64,000 nt of DNA from Ascoidea tarda (nom. inval.) (Eukaryota; Ascomycota; Saccharomycetes; Ascoideales; Ascoideaceae): the NCBI GenBank assembly GCA_030560485.1, contig JAKTTS010000005.1, positions 31,001-95,000 of the forward strand, read 5' to 3'. A model generated the notes under the pieces. It made no database searches and was not told where the DNA came from. It worked only from the letters and a program-made list of their open reading frames with translations. Below, piece after piece: positions 1-8,666 of the stretch (positions are counted from its first letter, which is position 1; each line of letters opens with the position of its first letter). Position numbers and translations under genes: made by a program.

Positions 1-297
1 CAGTGGGAAGTTCTGATAATTCTATTAGAATATTCAACTTTGATATCAAAGAAGTCTCGAATGGAATATAGGAGAAATCGGACCTGAATTTAATTTCAAT
101 GGTCTGGCAATTAGCACTTGAGCATTTGTTCTCAGAACTGTAACTTTTTTAACGTTGTAGAATACTTTTTGATCTGGTTTACATCAACCCAGAATAAAAC
201 GAATTGCAAAATCCGACTTCAACAACGGACGACTTCCTCTTCGCCTTTTCTGCTACTGTATCTGATCTTATCAACACCATCACCAACACCAGATCAA
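1..297. other. 5' flank of RGP1
   Basis: AT-rich sequence upstream of the RGP1 start. The reading frame stays open upstream of the ATG at 298, but only through TTG-type codons, and the residues it would encode do not resemble a protein domain. I see no RNA gene or clear regulatory site here. Confidence 0.5.
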
Positions 298-2478
298 ATG
301 ATAAAGCACTCGATTTTCAACCAGCAGCTAACCCCCAACATAAGAGTGGAGGTAGTTTACGAATCAAATCCCTTCTACGCTGGCGAGTCTGTGTCTGCTA
401 TCATCAGGTTTCGCCATCTTGGAAAGAAACACAGTCTCTCCAGACCCAACTCAATAGCCTCTATCAAATCAGACACCACAGCTCAGTCTTCATTACCAGA
501 AACAAGAGCAGACAATGCTTCCAACAATGCTCTCAGTCCAACAACTGCACACCAATCTTCTCTCAGCTGGTCAGGATTTGGAAGAAGAATCTCGTCCCAG
601 TTTTCCAATTCTGCAAGAAGCTCGTTTTTGGATCAGCTAGATAAAGACGAAGGTGAAGCATCTGCAAAAGTCAAGCCATTGGTTATTGTGGAACAAAGGG
701 AATCTCTATTGTTGGGCAATATTCAGTTATTTGGCTATTTCTTGATAAATAGAAATGTGGTAGACGATTCCAGGTTCGACGATCTAAAGAAAAAATCTAC
801 AATTGGTGGGAGAATAGCTGGAATTCAAAGCTTGGAATCCAGCAAGGCCAATGTGAATGGGGGATTGTTTTCAAATTTAACGTCAAACATTTCAAACTTG
901 TTAAATACAAGTGTTGGCGACGTTTCCTCATACATTTCAGGTTCTGGTGAGGCGTCTGGAGTGGATAATTACACCAATAGCTACATTTTATCTAATATTG
1001 ATAACTTGTTTCCTGTTTTTTCAACTGAGCAATCTCTTTTATTTACAGAAATCACTTTGCATCCTGGGGAAGTTAAACAATACTATTACAAGTTCAAGAT
1101 TCCTGAAACTTTACCTCCAAGTTACAAGGGCAATTTCATCAAAATCAACTACAATTTGATATTGAACTGCGAAAAGTTAACCAAGAACTCACAGCCTAGA
1201 AAATTAAATATATACTTCCCCTTAAAGATTTATCCATTTACCAATCCTAATCAAGTCCAACCGTTTTATGATTTGAATAGTGAGTTTCTTAATAACTTTG
1301 AATATTTAAAATCCAGTAGAAATAGAGGAGTAATAGTAGATTTGAATGATTCCAAGAATCTAAGCTTAAACAGAAGATCAAGTTTTATTTCTATATCAAA
1401 TTTTATAGTAAATTCTAACCTTGCTAATTCTACTGAGAAAACAGAAAACTCGAAATACCTGAGAAATTCAAATTCAAATCAATTAAAAAAAAGTTTTATT
1501 AAAAAAATCAAAATTTTAATTGATGATAAGGATTTCATCACTTCGGAGAAAATTAACAATTACAAAGAAGAAGACTTGGTATTAAATGATTTCAAAACCA
1601 ATACCTTTAAGGGGTGTTCAGAGACTCAAAAATTATTCTACCCATCAGTCTTGAGAAAACCGTTTCAAAGCCAATTTCTAATTAAATATAATAAACATTT
1701 TGTCTCCAAATTAACATTATCAAAGACTTATTATGAAATTGGAAGTCAAATCCACTTGATATTTGATTTTGATTCAAAAAAATTAAACGATGATTATTAT
1801 AAAGCTACAGGTTTGGTAGTGAATTTTGAGTCATTTGAGTGTTTTAATCATCAATTCTTAACGGAAATTAATATTGAAAACACAAAGATAGATAATTCAA
1901 AAGGTGAACAAAAATTTGAAAATGGAAATAAAAGTGAGAATAAAAATGAAAATAACAATGACACGAATAGTGAGACGAATAGCAAAACCAACCATGATAA
2001 TAGGAATAATGATATCCAAAATCAAAAATTATTTAAAGAATTTGAGGAATTGACATTAAATGATGAGGCGCTTTATAAAGAATTTTCTCAATTATTGATA
2101 TCAAAAAGTTATTCTGTTATTGATTACAATCAATTAAATTTATTTTTCACAGTACCATATAGTATATCGCCTCAATTTGAGAGCAACATCTTTAGAATTC
2201 AATATTATATAAATTTGAAATTTATAATAATTAAGAAAAATGATGAGAGTGATATGAACTATGAGGATGATTACGAAAATATTGGAAACAAAAATAATAA
2301 TTCCAAAAAAGGGGTATTTAAGAAAATTGATAGAGGAATTCTAGATGAAATTTATAGCGACAATAAAGGAGAATTGTTTTTAGGGAAGGATTCTATAAAT
2401 GGATTTGAGTTCCATTGCAAAATTCCAATTAATATCATCTCATCATACGAGGATTTTGGTGGAACAGTTTATAAATAA
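298..2478 (+). CDS. RGP1: Rgp1, subunit of the Ric1-Rgp1 GEF for Ypt6
   Basis: This 726-residue protein starts at the first ATG (298), giving MIKHSIFNQQLTPNIRVEV, which fits the arrestin-like N-terminus of Rgp1. With Ric1, Rgp1 activates the Golgi Rab Ypt6 in endosome-to-Golgi retrograde transport. The sequence shows an N-terminal beta-rich segment (VVYESNPFYAGESVSAIIRF), a Ser-rich low-complexity insert, a central beta-rich block around the LHPGEVKQYYYKFKIPETLPPSYKGNF region, and a C-terminal block ending in IPINIISSYEDFGGTVYK. The LPPSYKG and final IP..I regions are typical of the family. An Asn/Glu/Lys-rich insert lies in the second half. Length is close to the S. cerevisiae protein of about 660 residues. 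It is convergent with the minus-strand lipid-kinase-like gene, with only 66 bp between stop codons. Family assignment is from recognition of these blocks, not from a search. Confidence 0.8.
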   Translation: MIKHSIFNQQLTPNIRVEVVYESNPFYAGESVSAIIRFRHLGKKHSLSRPNSIASIKSDTTAQSSLPETRADNASNNALSPTTAHQSSLSWSGFGRRISSQFSNSARSSFLDQLDKDEGEASAKVKPLVIVEQRESLLLGNIQLFGYFLINRNVVDDSRFDDLKKKSTIGGRIAGIQSLESSKANVNGGLFSNLTSNISNLLNTSVGDVSSYISGSGEASGVDNYTNSYILSNIDNLFPVFSTEQSLLFTEITLHPGEVKQYYYKFKIPETLPPSYKGNFIKINYNLILNCEKLTKNSQPRKLNIYFPLKIYPFTNPNQVQPFYDLNSEFLNNFEYLKSSRNRGVIVDLNDSKNLSLNRRSSFISISNFIVNSNLANSTEKTENSKYLRNSNSNQLKKSFIKKIKILIDDKDFITSEKINNYKEEDLVLNDFKTNTFKGCSETQKLFYPSVLRKPFQSQFLIKYNKHFVSKLTLSKTYYEIGSQIHLIFDFDSKKLNDDYYKATGLVVNFESFECFNHQFLTEINIENTKIDNSKGEQKFENGNKSENKNENNNDTNSETNSKTNHDNRNNDIQNQKLFKEFEELTLNDEALYKEFSQLLISKSYSVIDYNQLNLFFTVPYSISPQFESNIFRIQYYINLKFIIIKKNDESDMNYEDDYENIGNKNNNSKKGVFKKIDRGILDEIYSDNKGELFLGKDSINGFEFHCKIPINIISSYEDFGGTVYK

Positions 2479-2544
2479 ATAAATAAATAAGAAAACAAAA
2501 AACCAAACAATAAAAAAAATATATGGGGACAAATCATGTTGAAG

Positions 2545-3864
2545 TTAATTTAAAATAAATAAATTCCAATTATTGTAACTATTTCCCGAATTATTGATTT
2601 GGACAAATTTTTGAGTATCATTGATCGAATCTACAACAACTATTGTTCCGTCAAGACAAACTCTACACATACTTTTTTCTGATTCATTAATTTTCAAATT
2701 GATTCGGAAATTATTATTATGATTTTTGTAATCTTTAATTTTGTAATAATCTAATTGATTTGATTTAAAAAAATTGATATCATTAATGTGATTAGCATTA
2801 TTGAATGCTTGATTCATAACATTTAATAGATTTTTGTTGTTTGATTGGCCATCAATATCGTTGTTATAATGCATTAAAAGTAAATACAAATCTTGATTTA
2901 ATAGATTTGATAAAGGAGATATATTGAAGTTATCCTGAAGATTTTTCACCGCAGATAAAATTAAATAGGAATAGTTTAAATTTGAAGCAATTTGTTGATC
3001 ATTTATCGATAAATCACAGTTATAAGTTTGAATTTTTTCGTTCAAATTATAATTAGCAGCGATTTGAAATCTTTCAACACCTTTTGACTTTAAAGAGGGA
3101 TCTTCTGAATCCGCCACCAAAGAAGCATGAAAACACCATGAAAATATCAAAAAGAAATTAAAAGAAGATACTTTGATTTCCGGATTTAAAAATAAGTAGG
3201 AACCCTCTGAGAAAGTTGCACTATATAGAGGTAATTTTGATTTTTTGGAGGAATTTGATACTAGTTTTTTAATTGAATCAACTGGGTCAATTATATTTAA
3301 TTCGCTCGCCAATGCATTACCTGAGCCCAAAGGTAAAACTGAGATTAGGATATCATTTTGGAAACCAGGAATGTGAGGCAAGTTGTTGATGAACTCATTA
3401 ATAGAGGTATCACCAGATATAATGATTAGAGTAATAGGTAATTTATTGGAAGAATCTATTGCTTTAAGCAAATTCGAAGAGAAATTGGAAATAAAATCAA
3501 TCGAGTCAGTTTTATAGTAGTCATGGTTGACATTCAAATTTTCACTATCAAATAGTGCTTTTAGGAGCTGTTGATATGGGTCGCCTGATGACAATCTGCC
3601 CTTTCCTGAGTGAATTGAATCCAAAACAATGATCTTTCGTCTGTTGGAGTCAATTTGCAGTGGCAAATGATCAACATCAATGGAAAGTAGGTGCTGACTA
3701 TCAACAAGCTTATCAACGATCTGAAGCAGAAGAGAAGAGTCGCTGGACAGAATAGCTATCTCCTTGAGAAACAGGCCATTCTTAAAGAGACGAGCAGTAA
3801 AAGAAGACATTGGAGAAACAGCAGAAGCAGCAGAAGAAGGAAGCTCGGCGCTTAATTCTTCCAT
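2545..3864 (-). CDS. Diverged DAGK/sphingoid-base-kinase-like protein
   Basis: This 439-residue protein appears to contain a diacylglycerol-kinase catalytic fold. The nucleotide-binding glycine loop, usually GGDGT, is present as SGDTS at residues 150-154 after a hydrophobic strand (LPITLIII). The following conserved loop reads LPLGSGNA at 177-184, a good match to the family. An early DSIHSGKGR segment (about 82-90) resembles the N-P-x-SGxG loop. The C-terminal half is poorly conserved and Asn-rich. Family members phosphorylate diacylglycerol or sphingoid bases. It is not clearly Lcb4/Lcb5, and the altered SGDTS loop raises doubt about activity. It starts at an ATG only 85 bp from the divergent start at 3950, so the two genes share a very short promoter. 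The family call is fairly sure; the substrate is unknown. Confidence 0.6.
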   Translation of the reverse strand: MEELSAELPSSAASAVSPMSSFTARLFKNGLFLKEIAILSSDSSLLLQIVDKLVDSQHLLSIDVDHLPLQIDSNRRKIIVLDSIHSGKGRLSSGDPYQQLLKALFDSENLNVNHDYYKTDSIDFISNFSSNLLKAIDSSNKLPITLIIISGDTSINEFINNLPHIPGFQNDILISVLPLGSGNALASELNIIDPVDSIKKLVSNSSKKSKLPLYSATFSEGSYLFLNPEIKVSSFNFFLIFSWCFHASLVADSEDPSLKSKGVERFQIAANYNLNEKIQTYNCDLSINDQQIASNLNYSYLILSAVKNLQDNFNISPLSNLLNQDLYLLLMHYNNDIDGQSNNKNLLNVMNQAFNNANHINDINFFKSNQLDYYKIKDYKNHNNNFRINLKINESEKSMCRVCLDGTIVVVDSINDTQKFVQINNSGNSYNNWNLFILN

Positions 3865-3949
3865 CTCAAACCGTTACCCGCCCTCCTTTTGAAGTCTTCC
3901 AAAGCTGATTTTGCTCCCAAAACTGCTTCTTCTTCAGTTTCAGCGGGCC
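3865..3949. promoter_or_regulatory. 85-bp divergent promoter
   Basis: Only 85 bp separate the minus-strand lipid-kinase-like start (3864) from the plus-strand RNase III-like start (3950). Any promoter elements for both genes must lie here or inside the coding ends. The segment is pyrimidine-rich and no clear TATA box is visible. Confidence 0.45.
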
Positions 3950-5995
3950 ATGGAATTGATGAAGCGAAAGCAGGAAGACGAGCTCAGTGCTGTTGTGTCA
4001 AAGAGATCCAGGTTTGATACTCAATTGATCCATTCGCCATCTCAGTCAGCTACATTGGTGGTTGACTCTGATTTCTCAGAAGACGACGCTTCTGGTGTTA
4101 CTCCTGCCACTGCTGCAAGTTTTGTTCCTGCCAGCTCTGTCTCTGTTGTTAGTGCTCCTGCTTCTGATAAACTCAAGCACGATGAAACAACATTATCTGC
4201 TCTGAATCTGGATAACAGTGAGAAATTAAAGTACTTTTCTTACTTTAGACAGATAAACACTTTTTTGTTTTTTTTAAACCAATTGAAAACTGAATTTCCC
4301 ACTTATAACGATGTTTCAAATAAGATTGCAGTTGATCCAAGTAGTTTAATCAGCTTATTTCTTAAAAAATCTTTAAATGAAAAGAAGGAATTTCAGTTGG
4401 GTTTACAGTTAAAAGACCATTATTTAAAAGGCGATTTAAAAATCTTTGATAAATTTTTAAATTTTAAATTAAACGATAAGTTGGATTTATCAAACGATAA
4501 TAATAATAATAATAATAATAATATTAATAATATTATCAAGAATAGCAGTGATACTAATAATAACAATAGTGATATTAGCAATAATAAGAATCACGAAGAT
4601 CAAAATAATAAATTTATCAATCAAAGCAACGCAGAACCTATTGGTGATTTTTATAATAATCACAATCTCAACATCTACAAAAATTATAATGGTGTTTATC
4701 CGCCCATTATTCCTTATATTTATGACGATGAAGTGTTTGATTGTGTATTTTATCATAAATGCTTAGTCGAAGGAAACAAAATTATCAATAAAACCAATCT
4801 TGGTGTTATAAATTCAAAAATTAAAAAAAACCAAGTTCTAGCTTTAATTGGTGAAAGTTTTTTATCTAGTGCTATAACCCTAATTATTAATGAAAATTTT
4901 CCTGATTATAACCATCAAGACATAATCAAATTAAAAGATCAGGTAGTAAAGGATGAGTTTTTAGACCACTGTTCTACTTTATATCAATTAGATAGAGAAT
5001 TTCGAGATAAATACTGTGAAAATTTTGGCAATAGTTCTTTTACAGTAAATAGATGGAAACGAAAAATTTACGTATCAATTTTTCTCTCATACATTGGCGC
5101 TTTAGTTCAGCAAAATGATTTATTTGATACCATTAAAGATTGGATCAATGTTTTAATCCAACCAAATTTAGAAGGTGTTAAAGCAAATCTTTTAAAACCT
5201 TTGGATAAGACTGCCAAATCAGAATTGTATAAATTAATTGGCTCAAGTAACTTAGTTCCAAAATATGAAATTATAGAAACTGGTAATTCACTTGGTTTAA
5301 GGCCTTATATTGTTAACTGTGCTTTCAACAATGAAGTACTAGGTAAAGGTGTTGGTCCTAACTTTAAAGAAGCAAGTCTCAGAGCTGCAATGTCGGCATT
5401 AGAAAACAAAGAAAAAATAAATCATTATATTTATTTATCGAAATCAATAGATGGTTCTGGTTTAATTGAATGTGGTCCAAGTACTAATGCTAATGATGAT
5501 GATGATGATGATGATGATAACAATAACAATAACAGTAACGATAGAAAAAGTATTAATAACGGTGCTGAAAATCTGCGAGCCAGGATGATTGATAACAACC
5601 AATGTGGCAATAGCATGTCATTAACACTCTCAAGCAACAGTTTTGGATACGGTGGTGCTGCTACTGAAGAACTTCAAATGACAGCTAAGGTGATCTACCA
5701 AGAATACTCTGGATTCGAGTACCCAGTATATTTTGTCAACCCAATCAACCCGGACTTCATTGATTTTACCTCAAAGGACAGACTATACTCGTTCATTATA
5801 AGCAGAAACAGAATGGTTGTTCCCAAATATGAAACTCGCCAGTTGGAGCAAAATCGTATTGAATCAACGCTATTACTCAAGGGTGTGCCTGTTGCACAGG
5901 CGATTGAGCGAAACAAAAAAAAAGCCAGTCAGTTGATTGCAATGTATCTTTTAAGAAACATGGATGTTCTCTGTTCACACGAAGTGTTTGTCTAG
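3950..5995 (+). CDS. Dicer/Rnt1-like protein with degenerate RNase III domain (paralog A)
   Basis: This 681-residue protein starts at ATG 3950. Order of parts: a Ser/Ala-rich N-terminus, an Rnt1-like N-terminal region (about 85-180), an Asn tract, an RNase III fold (about 250-415), dsRBD1 (about 420-495, with FKEASLRAAMSAL), an acidic Asp/Asn run, and a C-terminal dsRBD2 (about 607-680, with NKKKASQLIAMYLL). One RNase III domain plus two dsRBDs is the layout of budding-yeast Dcr1. However, the signature helix, NERLEFLGDS in active enzymes, reads NQVLALIGES (294-303), and the second catalytic motif reads VSIFLSYIGAL, so four of the five acidic residues are lost and the fifth is a conservative Asp-to-Glu change. 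It is therefore probably a dsRNA-binding pseudo-RNase III. A second copy of the family lies at 30114-32144 on the minus strand. Homology is sure; loss of activity is inferred from the residues. Confidence 0.8.
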   Translation: MELMKRKQEDELSAVVSKRSRFDTQLIHSPSQSATLVVDSDFSEDDASGVTPATAASFVPASSVSVVSAPASDKLKHDETTLSALNLDNSEKLKYFSYFRQINTFLFFLNQLKTEFPTYNDVSNKIAVDPSSLISLFLKKSLNEKKEFQLGLQLKDHYLKGDLKIFDKFLNFKLNDKLDLSNDNNNNNNNNINNIIKNSSDTNNNNSDISNNKNHEDQNNKFINQSNAEPIGDFYNNHNLNIYKNYNGVYPPIIPYIYDDEVFDCVFYHKCLVEGNKIINKTNLGVINSKIKKNQVLALIGESFLSSAITLIINENFPDYNHQDIIKLKDQVVKDEFLDHCSTLYQLDREFRDKYCENFGNSSFTVNRWKRKIYVSIFLSYIGALVQQNDLFDTIKDWINVLIQPNLEGVKANLLKPLDKTAKSELYKLIGSSNLVPKYEIIETGNSLGLRPYIVNCAFNNEVLGKGVGPNFKEASLRAAMSALENKEKINHYIYLSKSIDGSGLIECGPSTNANDDDDDDDDNNNNNSNDRKSINNGAENLRARMIDNNQCGNSMSLTLSSNSFGYGGAATEELQMTAKVIYQEYSGFEYPVYFVNPINPDFIDFTSKDRLYSFIISRNRMVVPKYETRQLEQNRIESTLLLKGVPVAQAIERNKKKASQLIAMYLLRNMDVLCSHEVFV

Positions 5996-6264
5996 GTCAA
6001 TGAGCAGCAAAAGCAGCAAAGGCAGCAGAACCACTTTTAAGGTTAAGACTACTAAAAAAAGAAACTGCGTAAACACGCAGATGCATTGGATCTTACAGAT
6101 GTGTACATGAAACACCTGTTATTTTGTTTTTATTTTTTTTTCTTTTCCTATTAATTTTATAGCTAGCGAATATCTTTACCTTGATCTCTTTCATTTTGAC
6201 AATTGGTTCTGTGCAGTTTGTTTTGATGTCTATCACTTTCTGGCAATCTGGTAGCTTTTAAAAC
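5996..6264. other. Intergenic region before GDA1
   Basis: 269 bp between the pseudo-RNase III gene and GDA1. It contains a T-rich stretch near 6120-6160 typical of yeast promoters and a short palindromic GCGTAAACACGC element near 6067. Nothing else is supported. Confidence 0.4.
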
Positions 6265-8211
6265 ATGGATAACAGCAAAATGGGAAGAACATTCAACAAA
6301 ATCAACAGCGCCCCAAAGAGACTAAGAATCATTTTGGGGACTTTGTTTTTATTTTTTTTTTTCACTATTTTGATTTATAATAATAACGTAGCTGAGCAAG
6401 AAATCGCTACTTTTAATAATGCAAATCAAAATAGATTATCTAATTTAGGTGGTAGTGCCAATACAGATACCGATATTAACACAGATCCCAATAGTATTAA
6501 CAGTAATAACATTGACGGTTTCAATCCAAACAGCCAAACCGACAGCTTGAAAAATAATAGTGATATTAAGAAGCCACCTTATCCAAGCTCTAATACTTTT
6601 ATTGAAGATGATAAGAATTTTAAGGATGGTGATCTTGAGAGACCAATTGCAAGTGATCCATATCGTAACAGTCAAATTTCAAGTTCAAATCCAAACACCA
6701 TTATTGCAGATAAAGAATTTTCAACATCAAATCAGGATCCAAAGTTAAGTTCTTCCGATAATTTGAAAAATAATGATCAATATAGTGATTCTGATTATAT
6801 TTCTAATGATAAATCCAATGCATTATCATCATCATCATCGTCTTTGTCGTCTTCGTCTTCTTTATTAAAACCAAATCAAGAATGTGTTAATGATGAACAG
6901 TATGTTATAATGATAGACGCCGGTTCTACTGGTTCAAGAGTTCATATCTATAAATTTGATACATGTTCCACTCCACCAAAATTATTAAATGAAAATTTTG
7001 AAATGTTGAAACCTGGTTTATCATCATTTGATACCGATGCTGAAGGTGCAAAACATTCATTAGATCCTTTGTTAAACTTGGCGTTAAAAAAAATCCCTGA
7101 AAATAAACATAGTTGTACTCCAATTGCTTTAAAAGCTACAGCTGGCTTGAGGTTATTAGGTCTTGAAAAATCAAATAAAATCTTAAAAGCAATTGAGGAA
7201 TATTTAATTAAAGATTGGCCATTTGCATTAATTGATGAAAATGGTGTCATAATTATGGAAGGAAAAGATGAAGGTGTTTATGCGTGGATTACAACGAACT
7301 ATCTATTAGGTAATATTGGTAACTCTGATTCAAAATTAAATGAGAAAACTGCTGCAGTATTTGATTTAGGTGGTGGTTCAACACAAATTGTATTTGAACC
7401 TCAATTCGATAGTAAAACCGGTGACAAACTAATCACCACTGGTGAATACAAATATCAAATGTCTTTTGGTAATCAAGATTTCGAATTATATCAATTTTCT
7501 CATTTGGGATATGGTTTGATGGAAGGTAGAAATAAGATCAATTCTAAGATTTTAGAAGCTTATTTAAAGGATGAAACTAGCGGTCAAAAAATCTTACCGG
7601 TTACATCTAAAGATGAAAAGGCGACAGCTACATTAGTTTCACCTTGTGTTCCTCCTGGAGTTATTGCCGAAGATGTATCAGTCAATATCGATGACATTTT
7701 ATATAAAGTGAATTTCAAGGGACCAGAAACTCCAAGCGGTGCTCAATGTAGAGCATTATCAGAAAAGATTTTAAACAAAGATTTAAAATGTGATTCTGAA
7801 CCTTGCTCATTTAATGGAGTTTACCAACCATCTTTAATGAAGAATTTCAAAAAGGATTCAGACATGTTTATTTTTTCATATTTCTACGATAGAACAAACC
7901 CAATTGGAATGCCATCTTCGTTTACATTAGAAGAGTTATTTGAACTAACTAGGGTTGTTTGCAATGGAGACAAGCACTGGACTAATGTCTTGGGCGCAAT
8001 GGATGGGGCTTTGCAAGAGTTGCACAATGAGCCTCAATGGTGCCTTGACTTGTCATTTATGGTTTCTTTGTTACACACTGGATACGACATTCCATTAGAA
8101 AGAGAACTAAAGACTGCAAAGACTATAAATCATAACGAGCTCGGATGGTGTCTCGGAGCTTCCTTACCCTTGTTGGACAAAAGCAACTGGAAATGTCGTG
8201 CAGTCAACTAG
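6265..8211 (+). CDS. GDA1: Golgi guanosine diphosphatase (GDA1/CD39 family)
   Basis: This 648-residue type II membrane protein has a short cytosolic tail with basic residues and one membrane segment at about residues 24-40. A long Ser/Asn/Asp-rich stalk follows to about 205, then the apyrase domain. The apyrase conserved regions are visible in order: DAGSTGSR (ACR1), [12 protein letters not shown] (ACR2), [14 protein letters not shown] (ACR3), [14 protein letters not shown] (ACR4) and a C-terminal [10 protein letters not shown] block. In the Golgi lumen the enzyme hydrolyses GDP to GMP, so that GDP-mannose can be exchanged in for glycosylation. The stalk is longer than in S. cerevisiae Gda1 (518 residues). 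The ATG at 6265 is directly followed by a basic, then hydrophobic segment, which supports the start. Confidence 0.93.
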   Translation: MDNSKMGRTFNKINSAPKRLRIILGTLFLFFFFTILIYNNNVAEQEIATFNNANQNRLSNLGGSANTDTDINTDPNSINSNNIDGFNPNSQTDSLKNNSDIKKPPYPSSNTFIEDDKNFKDGDLERPIASDPYRNSQISSSNPNTIIADKEFSTSNQDPKLSSSDNLKNNDQYSDSDYISNDKSNALSSSSSSLSSSSSLLKPNQECVNDEQYVIMIDAGSTGSRVHIYKFDTCSTPPKLLNENFEMLKPGLSSFDTDAEGAKHSLDPLLNLALKKIPENKHSCTPIALKATAGLRLLGLEKSNKILKAIEEYLIKDWPFALIDENGVIIMEGKDEGVYAWITTNYLLGNIGNSDSKLNEKTAAVFDLGGGSTQIVFEPQFDSKTGDKLITTGEYKYQMSFGNQDFELYQFSHLGYGLMEGRNKINSKILEAYLKDETSGQKILPVTSKDEKATATLVSPCVPPGVIAEDVSVNIDDILYKVNFKGPETPSGAQCRALSEKILNKDLKCDSEPCSFNGVYQPSLMKNFKKDSDMFIFSYFYDRTNPIGMPSSFTLEELFELTRVVCNGDKHWTNVLGAMDGALQELHNEPQWCLDLSFMVSLLHTGYDIPLERELKTAKTINHNELGWCLGASLPLLDKSNWKCRAVN

Positions 8212-8666
8212 ATAGAAGCATCTATAAATTCATTTAATTCGATAATTTTAAACATTTGATGGATGCAAAGTAAACGATAGGCCTGGAAAAACCAGTGCAT
8301 TGGTAGCAGTGCTTAAGACACGCATTGACACGCATGCACTGCATATTGTGATTGAGGACCACTAGAATGGTATTCAATACAATTTTCAATGCTGGTAACA
8401 ATAGCAATCAAGCATCAATAACTAAGAATAGATCTCCTTAACATGTGCAGCGCAACAGAACGCAGCACCGAGTCAAACCGCGCACAGACGCGTTCTCCAC
8501 GTGTCGGGGACACAGAGCGAAGAAGTTGTAACCTGCACTGGAGTTTCGTCTCAGGACAGATATTCCTGCTTCTTTTCATTCTTCGCAATCCTCTTCAATT
8601 GAGATACACTGGGTGTTTGGCTTCGGTTGCTTTTTTTTGTTTTGTTTTGTTGCTGTTGCTTGGATC
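8212..8666. other. Intergenic region, MSC2 promoter
   Basis: 455 bp between GDA1 and MSC2. The block around 8320-8350 has repeated ACACGCAT words, and 8450-8520 is GC-richer with ACGCGT (about 8488) and a CACGTG E-box at 8498-8503. The last 60 bp before the MSC2 ATG are T-rich with (TTTTG) runs. An ORF starting at 8443 overlaps this promoter and shows no protein character. Confidence 0.45.

Noticed and set aside
3950-5995. Assignment as mitochondrial ribosomal protein mL44, which also has an inactive RNase III fold
   Set aside because: No presequence, two Rnt1/Dcr1-type dsRBDs and an Rnt1-like N-terminal region; mL44 is shorter with one dsRBD.
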